From assembly GCA_022360075.1 (NCBI GenBank), contig JAKSDN010000029.1:1-11970 (forward strand): a stretch of DNA of 11,970 bases. Reading direction: 5' to 3'. The stretch comes from Kiloniellales bacterium (GTDB lineage Bacteria; Pseudomonadota; Alphaproteobacteria; Kiloniellales; JAKSDN01). A model generated the notes under the pieces. The model worked only from the letters and a program-made list of their open reading frames with translations, did not search any database and was not told the DNA's origin. Below, one piece after another: positions 1 to 6,344 of this stretch; positions within the stretch are counted from its first letter, which is position 1; every line of letters begins with the position of its first letter. The position numbers and the translations under genes were made by a program.

Positions 1-428
1 ATGTGCGAGATCGCCAGGCCGAGGCGCGAGCGGTCGTTGAAGCGATAGGCGATCTCGACCTGGGAGCGGAACTCGATCACGCTGCCCAGATCCTTGCCGC
101 CGCCATCACTGTAGAGCCCTGCCCCGAAGCTGGGGGTCAGCACCACCCGGCGCCCGAAGAAGATGTCCATCAAGATCCCGAGCGCGCCATAGACCGCGCC
201 GTCCGTCGTCACCTCGGCGCCGACCCAGGGCTTGAAGAGCCAGAGCTTCTCGCCATGCCGGTATTCGACCCGGAAGTCAGCGGCCACGTCGTCGTTCTGG
301 GTGACGTCGTACACGCCGCCGCCGATTGTGATGAAAGAGGGATCGTCTGCGCTGGCCGGTGTCGTCGCGGCCTCGAGTGCCGCCAACGAAAACAGCAGCA
401 GGCAACATCCGACCAAGCGGCCGATCAT
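1..428 (-). CDS. PagL-like lipid A deacylase / acyloxyacyl hydrolase, 3' end cut off
   Basis: The first 142 codons of an exported outer-membrane-type protein are visible; the rest lies beyond the left edge. Residues 1-27 form a Sec signal peptide (Arg4, hydrophobic core to about residue 20, ASA before DDPS). After this come alternating beta-strand segments rich in Gly and aromatics: FRVEYRHG (52-59), LWLFKPWVGAE (62-72), YGALGILMDIFF (80-91), VVLTPSFGAGLYSDGGG (96-111), VIEFRSQVEIAYRF (117-130). It ends at RLGLAISH (135-142). This pattern fits the acyloxyacyl hydrolase/PagL family, which removes the 3-O acyl chain of lipid A in the outer membrane; His142 would be the His of the family's His-x-Ser catalytic motif, with the Ser just outside the window. 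The ATG is preceded by a GAGGGGGG Shine-Dalgarno. Family assignment is from pattern memory; another small beta-barrel protein is possible. Confidence 0.72.
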   Translation of the reverse strand, partial: MIGRLVGCCLLLFSLAALEAATTPASADDPSFITIGGGVYDVTQNDDVAADFRVEYRHGEKLWLFKPWVGAEVTTDGAVYGALGILMDIFFGRRVVLTPSFGAGLYSDGGGKDLGSVIEFRSQVEIAYRFNDRSRLGLAISH

Positions 429-477
429 CAGCTTCGCCCCCCTCAGAACCTTCGTCAATCGTCCGTTCTTTGTGGGC

Positions 478-505
478 ATCATACGAAAAAGCCGAGGCGG
501 CGCAA
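478..505 (-). promoter_or_regulatory. Sigma-70-like promoter for the PagL-like gene
   Basis: On the minus strand TTGCGC (505-500) and TATGAT (483-478) are separated by 16 bases, giving 4/6 and 5/6 matches to the housekeeping consensus. Transcription would begin near 471, leaving a leader of about 43 bases to the ATG at 428. The 189-base gap (429-617) between the aminopeptidase stop and this gene shows no other gene, so the PagL-like gene probably has its own promoter. Confidence 0.5.
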
Positions 506-617
506 CGGCTAGGGCGTTTTCTGATCGCACGGCCCCGGCCGATTCCATGCGAACGCGATTCGCGCTCGGCTCGGTCCGGCATGTCGCGAGAAGCGCCGGG
601 CACGACGCCCGTGGCGA

Positions 618-1568
618 TCAGTCCAGCGACCTGAAGCTCTGCATCGCCTCGACAAGGGCGCGCCTGATGCCAGGCTCCATGGCCGAATGGCCGGCGTCGG
701 GCACGACGCGATAGTCGGCTTCGGGCCAGGCCCGATGCAGGCGGTCGGCCGTGACGATCGGGCAGACGATGTCGTAGCGGCCCTGCACGATGGTCGAGGG
801 TATGGCGCGGATCCGGTCGAGGCCCTCGAGCAGGGCGCCTTCGGCCAGGAAGATCGCGTTGCGAAAGTAGTGGGCTTCGATCCGGGCGAGACCGAGCGCG
901 AGGCTCTCGCGTCCGAAGGCGGCAACGGTCTCGGCGCTGGGGATGAGGGCCGAGCAGGCGCCTTCGTAGATGCTCCAGGCCCGTGCCGCCGGCAGGTGGA
1001 CTTGCGGGTCGGGATCGATCAGGCGGCGGTAATAGCCTTCGAGCAGGTCGTCGCGTTCGGCTTCGGGAAGGAAGCCGGCGAAGCGCTCCCATTCCTCGGG
1101 GAAGAAGCGCCGCATGCCGTAGAGGAACCAGTCGATCTCCGCCCGGTCGCAGAGGAAGACGCCGCGCAGCACCAGGGCGCGGACGCGCTCGGGATGGCTC
1201 TCGGCGTAGGCCAGGGCCAAGGTGCTGCCCCAGGATCCGCCGAAGACCTGCCAGCGCCCGATGCCGAGGGACGCGCGCAGGGTTTCCAGGTCTTCGACCA
1301 GATGCTGCGTCGTGTTGTCGGTCAGTTCGCCCAAGGGAGTCGAGCGGCCGGCGCCGCGCTGGTCATAGATCACGACGCGGTAGTGGCGCGGATCGAAGAA
1401 GCGCCGGTGGTCCGCCGAGGCGCCGGCGCCAGGCCCGCCATGGAGCAGAACGACGGGCGCGCCGCGCGGATTGCCGCTTTGCTCCCAGTACATGACATGG
1501 AGATCGTCGAGCTGCAGGCGTCCGGTCTCGAAGGGCTCGATCGGCGGAAAGAGGTCGCAGTCGGACAC
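618..1568 (-). CDS. pip: Prolyl aminopeptidase (proline iminopeptidase), peptidase family S33
   Basis: A 316-residue cytoplasmic alpha/beta-hydrolase that releases N-terminal proline from peptides. Visible motifs, numbered from the GTG at 1568: LFPPIEPF near the N-terminus, as is typical of the family; the oxyanion-hole motif HGGPGAG (43-49); the nucleophile elbow GGSWGS with Ser112; Asp266 in GRYD; and His294 in AGHSAME. Glu202 and Glu231 match the two glutamates that bind the substrate amino group in this family. Length and motifs are all normal. The frame is open further up to a TTG at 1598, but the GTG at 1568 is preferred: it has a GCGAGG Shine-Dalgarno about 9 bases upstream and gives the usual family N-terminus. 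It diverges from the nuclease-like gene across about 110 bases and shows no operon partner. Confidence 0.93.
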   Translation of the reverse strand: MSDCDLFPPIEPFETGRLQLDDLHVMYWEQSGNPRGAPVVLLHGGPGAGASADHRRFFDPRHYRVVIYDQRGAGRSTPLGELTDNTTQHLVEDLETLRASLGIGRWQVFGGSWGSTLALAYAESHPERVRALVLRGVFLCDRAEIDWFLYGMRRFFPEEWERFAGFLPEAERDDLLEGYYRRLIDPDPQVHLPAARAWSIYEGACSALIPSAETVAAFGRESLALGLARIEAHYFRNAIFLAEGALLEGLDRIRAIPSTIVQGRYDIVCPIVTADRLHRAWPEADYRVVPDAGHSAMEPGIRRALVEAMQSFRSLD

Positions 1569-1645
1569 GCGCGCAGGCCTCGCTCGGTGGCGATCCAACC
1601 GGCGCTGGCCGCTGGACCGACGCCTGCTATAGCCGAAGTCACCAG

Positions 1646-1678
1646 CGGCGCCAACGTTGGCCTGCTAGACTGGCGCCG
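1646..1678 (+). repeat. 8-bp perfect inverted repeat abutting the SNase-like start codon
   Basis: CGGCGCCA (1646-1653) and TGGCGCCG (1671-1678) are exact reverse complements separated by 17 bases. The right arm ends two bases before the ATG at 1681. It could be an operator in the divergent pip/SNase-like intergenic region, or a hairpin at the start of the mRNA that hides the start codon. No Shine-Dalgarno is visible between the arms. The function is inferred only from position. Confidence 0.4.
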
Positions 1679-1680
1679 TG

Positions 1681-2454
1681 ATGAACGCGCTACGATGGGT
1701 CCTGCCGGTCTGGATTCTCGTTCAGGCTTTGGTGGGCACCGCAAATGCGGAAACGACCGAGACGGCGAGGATCGTAGAGATCCTTGACGCCGAGACCCTG
1801 CGTTTGGGCGATGGCCGTCTGCTGCGCTTGGCCGGACTGAACATACCGAGGCCACCGGGCGATGATCCTGCCACGGACACGGCGTCGCTCGCGGCGCGGG
1901 CCAAGGCGCTTCTGACCGATCTGGCCGAGGGGCGCGAGGCGACCCTGACCTTCTCCGCGTCGGGCCGGGATCGTTATGGCCGCATGGTCGCCCAGGTCCG
2001 GCTCGCCGGGCCGGTCTGGCTCCAAGGCGAGCTGCTCTCCGCCGGGCTCGCACGGGTGATGAGCCGGGCCGACGAGCGCGCGATGGTAGCCGAAATGTTG
2101 GCGCTGGAGCGGCAGGCACGGGCCGCCCGCCGCGGCCTGTGGGGCGAGGCGCGCTACGGCGTGCGCGAGGCCGAGAGGGCGGGGGACGGCACCGGCGGAT
2201 TCCAGATCGTCGAGGGGCGGGTGCTGGCCGTCGATCTCGTCCGCGGTCGCGCCTTCGTCAATTTCGGCTCCGACTGGCGCAGCGACTTCACCGTCAGCTT
2301 GCAGCCGAAGGTCCGCCGGCGCTTCGAGCAAGCGGGGCTCGATCCCTTGAACCTCGAAGGCCGGCGCCTTCGCGTGCGCGGCTGGCTAGCCTATTGGAAC
2401 GGCCCCTTCATCGAAGCGACTCACCCGGAGCAGGTCGAGCTGCTCGAGGATTGA
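1681..2454 (+). CDS. Exported staphylococcal-nuclease-like (SNase) protein with C-terminal OB-like domain, active site degenerate
   Basis: A 257-residue protein. Residues 1-23 are a clear Sec signal peptide (Arg5, hydrophobic core, cleavage after TANA). Residues 28-160 align with the SNase fold: ILDAETLRLGDGRLLRLAG (34-52) and DRYGRMVAQVRLAG (97-110). Residues 174-257 form a second, OB-like domain ending THPEQVELLED, a layout I associate with alphaproteobacterial thermonuclease-family proteins. Arg49 and Arg101 correspond to the nuclease residues Arg35 and Arg87. The acidic residues do not fit: the DGDT calcium motif is DAET (36-39), and the Asp40/Glu43 pair is Asn54/Arg57 in LNIPR. Nuclease activity is therefore doubtful, and it may simply bind nucleic acid outside the cytoplasm. 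A GTG directly precedes the ATG; either may be used. No Shine-Dalgarno is evident. It ends 28 bases from the convergent rpoH. Confidence 0.85.
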   Translation: MNALRWVLPVWILVQALVGTANAETTETARIVEILDAETLRLGDGRLLRLAGLNIPRPPGDDPATDTASLAARAKALLTDLAEGREATLTFSASGRDRYGRMVAQVRLAGPVWLQGELLSAGLARVMSRADERAMVAEMLALERQARAARRGLWGEARYGVREAERAGDGTGGFQIVEGRVLAVDLVRGRAFVNFGSDWRSDFTVSLQPKVRRRFEQAGLDPLNLEGRRLRVRGWLAYWNGPFIEATHPEQVELLED

Positions 2455-2482
2455 GTCGGGCGGCGCTGCGGCGGCTTGGAAT

Positions 2483-3367
2483 TCAGGCGTCGAGCAGGAC
2501 GTCGCCTGGTCGCTCGATGCGCTGCTCGATCGAGGCTTTCAGCTTGCCGAGCGCGCGGCTCTCCAGTTGCCGGACGCGCTCCTTGCTGACGCCAAGGACC
2601 CGTCCGAGCTCTTCGAGAGTCACCGAGTCTTCCTCGAGGCGACGGGCTTGAATGATCAGCTTTTCGCGATCGGATAGCAGGTCGACGGCCTCGCGGATCC
2701 AGCGCGAGCGGCTGGCGCCGTCGCTGCTGCGGATCGCGGACTGCTCGGGGTCGGGCCGCTCGTCGGTCAGGAAGGTGATCAGCTCCTCGTCGCTTTCGCC
2801 GCCGAGAGGCGCGTTGAGGGACTGATCGGCCCCGGCCATCCTCAGCTCCATCGACTCGACGTCCGACTCGTTCACCGACAGCAGCTCGGCGATGTTCCGG
2901 CGTCCGTCCGCGTCGAGCGTGCGTCCCGTGCTTTCCTCGATGCGCGCGCGCAGCCGGCGCAGGTTGAAGAACAGGGACTTCTGCGCCGCCGTCGTGCCGG
3001 TGCGCACGATCGACCAGTTGCGCAAGATGTAGTCCTGGATCGAGGAGCGGATCCACCAGGAGGCATAGGTCGAGAAGCGAACCTCGCGGTCGGGGTCGAA
3101 GCGGTCGGCGGCATGGAGCAGGCCGATCGTCCCCTCCTGCACGAGATCGCTGGTCGCAAGCCCATAGTGCCGAAAGCGGTTGGCGAGCGAGATCACCAGC
3201 CGGGTATAGCTGCCGATCAGCTCTTGCAAGGCCGCCTCGTCGCGATCGTCGCGCCAGGCCCGGGCCAACTCGAATTCCCGTTCCCGCGTCAGCAGGGGGG
3301 CCTGCATGCAGGCTCGAACGAAGCGAACCTGGGCTCGCTGCGACTGCTGGGTCTCGATCTGCGCCAT
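2483..3367 (-). CDS. rpoH: RNA polymerase sigma factor of the RpoH (sigma-32) family
   Basis: A 294-residue heat-shock-type sigma factor. Core-binding region 2.1/2.2 contains DLVQEGTIGLLHAADRF (74-90). Region 2.3/2.4 contains RFSTYASWWIRSSIQDYILR (97-116). The RpoH-box signature QKSLFFNLRR (129-138) separates it from housekeeping and FliA-type sigmas. Region 4.2 is a helix-turn-helix, TLEELGRVLGVSKERVRQLE (250-269). Length is normal for the family. The N-terminus has only a short extension before APLLTREREFELARAW (23-38), resembling the RpoH2-type paralogues of alphaproteobacteria, so a second rpoH may exist elsewhere in the genome. The ATG has a good Shine-Dalgarno (GGGAG, 7 bases away). It has its own promoter at 3506-3533 and a leader of about 130 bases that can fold over the Shine-Dalgarno. 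It is convergent with the SNase-like gene. Confidence 0.95.
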   Translation of the reverse strand: MAQIETQQSQRAQVRFVRACMQAPLLTREREFELARAWRDDRDEAALQELIGSYTRLVISLANRFRHYGLATSDLVQEGTIGLLHAADRFDPDREVRFSTYASWWIRSSIQDYILRNWSIVRTGTTAAQKSLFFNLRRLRARIEESTGRTLDADGRRNIAELLSVNESDVESMELRMAGADQSLNAPLGGESDEELITFLTDERPDPEQSAIRSSDGASRSRWIREAVDLLSDREKLIIQARRLEEDSVTLEELGRVLGVSKERVRQLESRALGKLKASIEQRIERPGDVLLDA

Positions 3368-3374
3368 GGGCGAA

Positions 3375-3398
3375 CTCCCAAGAATATGGGCATTGGGG
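3375..3398 (-). promoter_or_regulatory. Potential hairpin covering the rpoH Shine-Dalgarno
   Basis: On the minus strand CCCAA (3397-3393) can pair with TTGGG (3381-3377) across an 11-base loop. The 3' arm overlaps the rpoH Shine-Dalgarno GGGAG (3379-3375), 7 bases before the ATG. A second, alternative pairing of CCCA in the loop with TGGG is also possible. Short, weak helices over the ribosome site are how known RNA thermometers work. Here the fold is only a prediction by eye, and a 5-bp stem can occur by chance. Confidence 0.3.
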
Positions 3399-3505
3399 TT
3401 TTCTTTATCGTCTTATACGTGGCCCGCGCGCAGGCGGATCACGCCGCAATCGGCACGTTTAAGTTGATCCGCCGCTCGACGACGGGACTTCTAATCGTAT
3501 GTTTT

Positions 3506-3533
3506 ATTATAACTGTCGAAGGACTTCGGGCAA
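3506..3533 (-). promoter_or_regulatory. Sigma-70-like promoter for rpoH
   Basis: TTGCCC (3533-3528) and a perfect TATAAT (3511-3506) are separated by 16 bases on the minus strand, in an AT-rich patch between the phosphoesterase-like stop and rpoH. Transcription would start near 3499 and give a leader of about 130 bases before the rpoH ATG. The perfect -10 in otherwise GC-rich DNA makes this one of the best promoters in the window. Confidence 0.6.
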
Positions 3534-3537
3534 AGCT

Positions 3538-4338
3538 TCAGGCAGATATCTGGTCTTCGAGTTCGCCGTTGGGTAGAAAGCAGCCGGCCAGCAGCGGGCC
3601 GTCGAACCCGCAGCCGGCGTCCAGGGTCGCCGTGTAGTCGCCCAACTCGATGCCGGGGTGACTTGAATCGAAGCCGCGGACGACGCGTCGGAAGCTGCCG
3701 TAAGGGGCGGTGATCCGCGAGAAGGCCGTCCCACCCCACCAGAAGCTGTCGGTCTGGGCTTCGAGCGGCCGCGAGGGATCGAGGCCGGCGTTGACGAAGA
3801 GCAGACTGCCGTCTTCGGTGAAGGCGGCGCGGCGCAGCGCGCTCAGCCATTGATAGTGGCCGGGCCTGGTCTGCATGGCCTGGCGGATCCCGCCGGCCCA
3901 GCGGGTCAGGGCGATGACGCCGCCGCCCGCCGCCCGCTTTGCCTCTTCGATCGTGCCGCCATAGGCCTCGAGTGTCGCGCCGACGCCCTGCTCGATCATC
4001 CAGGCCAGAACGCCGCGCGGGTCGGTGGCAAACTGCAACTGCAGCAGCTTCTGCCACATCTCTTCCTGGCTGCCGCGCAGATAGGCGATGTCGCAGGCGA
4101 AGGCGCGTGGCCGCGACAGCGACTCGGCCCGGAACTCCAGGAGCGTATCGACGGTCTCCGCGACGGCGGCCCCGCGCCCGATCATATTGCCGAGATAGAC
4201 GACGCGGTCGCCCGGCTCCAGCCGGCGCCACAGCGCCGCGTGGAGCTGGCCAAGTCGTTCGGCCTCGCCGTGCACCGCGGCGACCGCCCAGACCCGCCGA
4301 TAGGCGCGCAGTCTCGCGAACTTCTGCTGATCCGCCAT
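3538..4338 (-). CDS. Degenerate PPP/calcineurin-like phosphoesterase (likely pseudoenzyme)
   Basis: A 266-residue protein whose order of segments matches bacterial PPP-type metallophosphatases, but whose catalytic motifs are nearly all altered. GDxHG reads AAVHG (20-24), keeping only the His. GDxxDRG reads GNMIGRG (50-56). GNHE reads GSQE (89-92). FVHAG reads FVNAG (181-185). The late GHT reads GFD (222-224). The surrounding scaffold is still recognisable: EPGDRVVYLG (41-50), FVNAGLDPSRPLEAQ (181-195), FWWGG (199-203), TLDAGCGFDGPLLAG (238-252). The reading frame is intact and full length with normal codon use, so it does not look like a decaying pseudogene. It more likely has a structural or regulatory role without metal catalysis. 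The ATG at 4338 is the first possible Met and has no clear Shine-Dalgarno. It sits between carD and rpoH, on the same strand as both. Confidence 0.8.
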   Translation of the reverse strand: MADQQKFARLRAYRRVWAVAAVHGEAERLGQLHAALWRRLEPGDRVVYLGNMIGRGAAVAETVDTLLEFRAESLSRPRAFACDIAYLRGSQEEMWQKLLQLQFATDPRGVLAWMIEQGVGATLEAYGGTIEEAKRAAGGGVIALTRWAGGIRQAMQTRPGHYQWLSALRRAAFTEDGSLLFVNAGLDPSRPLEAQTDSFWWGGTAFSRITAPYGSFRRVVRGFDSSHPGIELGDYTATLDAGCGFDGPLLAGCFLPNGELEDQISA

Positions 4339-4494
4339 CGCCAGGCTGGCCGCCCCCCTAGCGTCCCATTTCAGGAGGACACTAACGTTCCGATCTCATG
4401 TGACCCCACGCCCTTCCGTCCATCCCGTTCGATGGCGCAAACCTTGGTGGCGTCACTGCGGTCGCTTGGTCCGGCTAGGCGACGAGCAACAGAG

Positions 4495-4533
4495 GGCGCC
4501 CCTGGTCGTTGGGATTCGCGACCGAGGGGCGCC
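4495..4533 (-). terminator. Strong GC hairpin downstream of carD, terminator-like
   Basis: Nine base pairs (4495-4503 with 4525-4533) continue, after a one-base bulge at 4524, into five more (4504-4508 with 4519-4523), with a 10-base loop. It lies 18 bases after the carD stop. No long T-tract follows on either strand, so it may act with Rho, slow decay of the 3' end, or be a weak intrinsic terminator. The rest of the 213-base gap up to 4338 shows no gene and no convincing promoter for the phosphoesterase-like gene. Confidence 0.5.
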
Positions 4534-4551
4534 GTGACCGGCAAATCCGTG

Positions 4552-5055
4552 TCAGGCTGCCTTCAGCAGCTCTTGCAGCTTCTGTGCCGCCGCTTCTTCG
4601 TCAATGCGCTCGAGCGCCGCGACCTCGCGCGCCAGGCGGTCCAGCGCCGCCTGGTACATTTGCCGCTCGCTATAGGATTGATCCGGCTGATCGGCGCCGC
4701 GATGCAGGTCGCGCACGACCTCGGCGATCGAAACGGGGTCGCCGGAATTGATCTTCGCCTCGTACTCCTGGGCCCGGCGGCTCCACATCGTCCGCTTGGC
4801 CCGGCTGCGTCCCTTGAGCGTCGCAAGCGCCGTGTCCATGACCTTGCGGGTCGAGAGCTTGCGCAAGCCGGAGTTCTCGGCCTTGTCCACGGGCACCCTG
4901 AGGGTCATACGGTCCTTGTCGAACTTGATGATGATCAGGTCGAGGGTAATGCCTGAAATCTCTTGCTTCTCGACGCCCAGCACCTTGCCCACGCCGTGGG
5001 TGGGATAAACCACGAAATCACCAGCCTCGTAATCGGCCTGCTTCGCCTTCGCCAT
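4552..5055 (-). CDS. carD: CarD/CdnL-family RNA polymerase-binding transcription factor
   Basis: A 167-residue cytoplasmic regulator that binds the RNA polymerase beta subunit and stabilises open promoter complexes, notably at rRNA and growth-related promoters. Residues 9-65 form the RNA polymerase interaction (CarD/TRCF Tudor-like) domain: YEAGDFVVYPTHGVGKVLGV (9-28), then RMTLRVPVDKAE (49-60). Residues 75-165 form the helical DNA-binding domain with TMWSRRAQEYEAKINSGD (89-106), SYSERQMYQAALDRLAREVA (127-146) and a helical C-terminus. Length is typical for alphaproteobacteria. Its Shine-Dalgarno region reads AAGGAGTAGGAA, about 5-11 bases before the ATG. It has a promoter at 5255-5283 with an unusually long leader, and a hairpin after the stop, so it is probably monocistronic. 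Adjacent fdxA on the same strand is a common alphaproteobacterial arrangement. Confidence 0.95.
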   Translation of the reverse strand: MAKAKQADYEAGDFVVYPTHGVGKVLGVEKQEISGITLDLIIIKFDKDRMTLRVPVDKAENSGLRKLSTRKVMDTALATLKGRSRAKRTMWSRRAQEYEAKINSGDPVSIAEVVRDLHRGADQPDQSYSERQMYQAALDRLAREVAALERIDEEAAAQKLQELLKAA

Positions 5056-5248
5056 TCTTGTTCCTACTCCTTAGGGCCGCCTGCCCGCTCAGCCCCTCAC
5101 CGGGACCGGCAGCCCGCCATACACCACCACCTCCCCATCACAATAGAGAGGTGGACCCGGCCTCGCCGCGCTCACCTCTCCGTTCCTGATCAGGGGCTTA
5201 CGGTCCACAACCTCAAGATCGTGACCTGGAAATCGCGGACCCATTAAG
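5056..5248 (-). promoter_or_regulatory. Long carD 5' leader with mutually exclusive inverted repeats
   Basis: If transcription starts near 5248, carD has a leader of about 190 bases. On the plus strand, segment GAGAGGTGG (5146-5154) is complementary to both CCACCTC (5127-5133, 7 bp) and CACCTCTC (5173-5180, 8 bp), so only one helix can form at a time. A third pair, GTGGACC (5151-5157) with GGTCCAC (5202-5208), competes as well. This resembles the layout of a switching leader, though GC-rich DNA gives such pairings by chance. No coding region is supported in 5056-5384; the part between 5284 and 5384 shows only weak hairpins after fdxA. Confidence 0.3.
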
Positions 5249-5254
5249 TTTTTG

Positions 5255-5283
5255 TTTATACGCGAAAATAGGCCAAATTACAA
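5255..5283 (-). promoter_or_regulatory. Sigma-70-like promoter for carD
   Basis: TTGTAA (5283-5278) and TATAAA (5260-5255) lie 17 bases apart on the minus strand, matching the housekeeping consensus at 4/6 and 5/6 with ideal spacing. They sit in an AT-rich patch between fdxA and carD. A start near 5248 is predicted. This implies carD can be transcribed independently of fdxA. Confidence 0.6.
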
Positions 5284-5384
5284 CGGTTGCAACACGCGGA
5301 GGCCAATTTCCCGCCGGCTGCCGTTGGGTTCCCAGCCAAGTGCCAAGGCTGAAAAAGAATATATTCCTGGATCGCGCCTATGGC

Positions 5385-5729
5385 TCAGCTCGCGTCCGTA
5401 TTCCCCGGGTTGGCCGAGTAGAACTTCTCGTACTTGCCTTCCATAGACCTGTACTCATCGGCATCGGTGGGTGCCGTACCTTTTCGGGTAATGTTCGGCC
5501 AGGTCTCGCTCTGGGTTCGATTGAGCTCCAGCCAGGCTTCAGCTTGGGGGTCGGTGTCCGGGACGATGGCTTCCGGCGGGCATTCGGGCTCGCAAACGCC
5601 GCAATCGATGCATTCGTCGGGATGGATGACGAGCATGTTTTCGCCCTCGTAGAAGCAGTCCACGGGGCAGACCTCGACACAGTCCATGTACTTGCAACGG
5701 ATGCAGGCTTCGGTGACGACGTAGGTCAT
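5385..5729 (-). CDS. fdxA: Seven-iron ferredoxin FdxA ([3Fe-4S][4Fe-4S])
   Basis: A 114-residue soluble electron carrier of the Azotobacter ferredoxin I type. Cys9, Cys17 and Cys50 are placed to bind the [3Fe-4S] cluster; Cys21, Cys40, Cys43 and Cys46 to bind the [4Fe-4S] cluster. Cys12 and Cys25 are the two extra cysteines also present in the family. The sequence [20 protein letters not shown] (14-33) and the roughly 60-residue C-terminal extension after PPEAIVPDT are typical. It begins MTYVV at an ATG with GGGAG about 10 bases upstream. The redox partner is not shown by the sequence. It lies 52 bases downstream of the TerB-like gene on the same strand, so the two may be co-transcribed, and just before carD. 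No strong terminator is seen after it. Confidence 0.96.
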   Translation of the reverse strand: MTYVVTEACIRCKYMDCVEVCPVDCFYEGENMLVIHPDECIDCGVCEPECPPEAIVPDTDPQAEAWLELNRTQSETWPNITRKGTAPTDADEYRSMEGKYEKFYSANPGNTDAS

Positions 5730-5781
5730 CTCAAGTTAACTCCCAATCGGCGGCCGTTTTATGCGTCGCGGCGCGCCGGTT

Positions 5782-6264
5782 TCACGCCTCGAGACCGAGA
5801 CTGGCGAGCGCGCGCTTGCGCGCTGCGCCGCTATCGCGGTCGGTGATGTGGATCAGTCCGGCGAGCCGGCGCATGAGATTCGCTTCGTAGTCGTGCAACG
5901 CGCCATCGGCGTAGGCAACCTGCCACAACATCTCCATGAGCTCGATCCGCTCTTCCTGGTCGAAGCGCTGATTGACCACGCGCGTGTAGCGGAATAGCTG
6001 GTTCGAGCCCCTTACCTCGTCCTGCGCCACGTCGATCAAGCGCGCCGCTTCCCCATCGTCGAGCTCAAAGCGCGCCTTGATCAACTCGGCGATCTTCGCC
6101 CGTTCGCCGTCCTCGAACTGCTCGTCCATCAGGGCCGCCTCGATGAGCAGGGCGACCGCCGCAAGCTGCACCTCGTCCTCGCCGCTAGCCTCTGCGGCCT
6201 CCATGGAGCGGCTTGGATCGGCGAGGAATTCCAGAAAACGGCGTATCATCGCCTTGCCTATCAT
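5782..6264 (-). CDS. TerB-like tellurite-resistance/DjlA-N-type helical protein
   Basis: A 160-residue, mostly helical acidic protein. Two related helical repeats carry the acidic clusters typical of the TerB family: LLIEAALMDEQFEDGE (39-54) and LWQVAYADGALHDYEANLM (113-131), the latter being the family's ADG-x-x-H/x-x-E type metal-binding segment. Despite the family name, relatives of this kind are usually chromosomal proteins of unknown role, and tellurite resistance should not be assumed. The frame is open upstream to 6420, but that extension is Arg/Pro-rich and overlaps the DUF938 gene, so the start is placed at the ATG at 6264; the ATG at 6249 (MIRRFLEFL) is equally possible, with AAGG just upstream. 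It diverges from the methyltransferase gene and is followed by fdxA. Confidence 0.8.
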   Translation of the reverse strand: MIGKAMIRRFLEFLADPSRSMEAAEASGEDEVQLAAVALLIEAALMDEQFEDGERAKIAELIKARFELDDGEAARLIDVAQDEVRGSNQLFRYTRVVNQRFDQEERIELMEMLWQVAYADGALHDYEANLMRRLAGLIHITDRDSGAARKRALASLGLEA

Positions 6265-6344
6265 GGCCGCGCGGCGGGGCGCAACCCCAGGCATATTGGG
6301 GGCATGGCCTTGCGTTGCGGGCCCTTCGAGCCCACCTAGCCAGC

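Noticed and set aside
1569..1598. TTG start at 1598 for pip
   Set aside because: It adds ten Arg-rich residues absent from the usual family N-terminus; the GTG at 1568 has a properly spaced Shine-Dalgarno.
687..1787. A 366-codon plus-strand frame opposite pip
   Set aside because: It is antisense to a clear prolyl aminopeptidase with complete catalytic motifs, has low-complexity Ala/Gly/Glu composition, and runs into the SNase-like gene.
5330..5384. Terminator after fdxA (AGGAA-TATA-TTCTT followed by a short T-run, and CAGCC/GGCTG)
   Set aside because: Both helices are only about 5 bp, one with a wobble, and the T-run is part of the stem, so an intrinsic terminator is not supported.
6285..6301. 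CCCCA/TGGGG inverted repeat between the TerB-like and DUF938 genes
   Set aside because: Five base pairs with a 7-base loop in GC-rich DNA is within chance expectation, and no promoter elements are placed around it.
6213..6344. Upstream in-frame ATG at 6213 for the DUF938 gene
   Set aside because: It would read through the coding region of the TerB-like gene and adds 44 residues without family resemblance.
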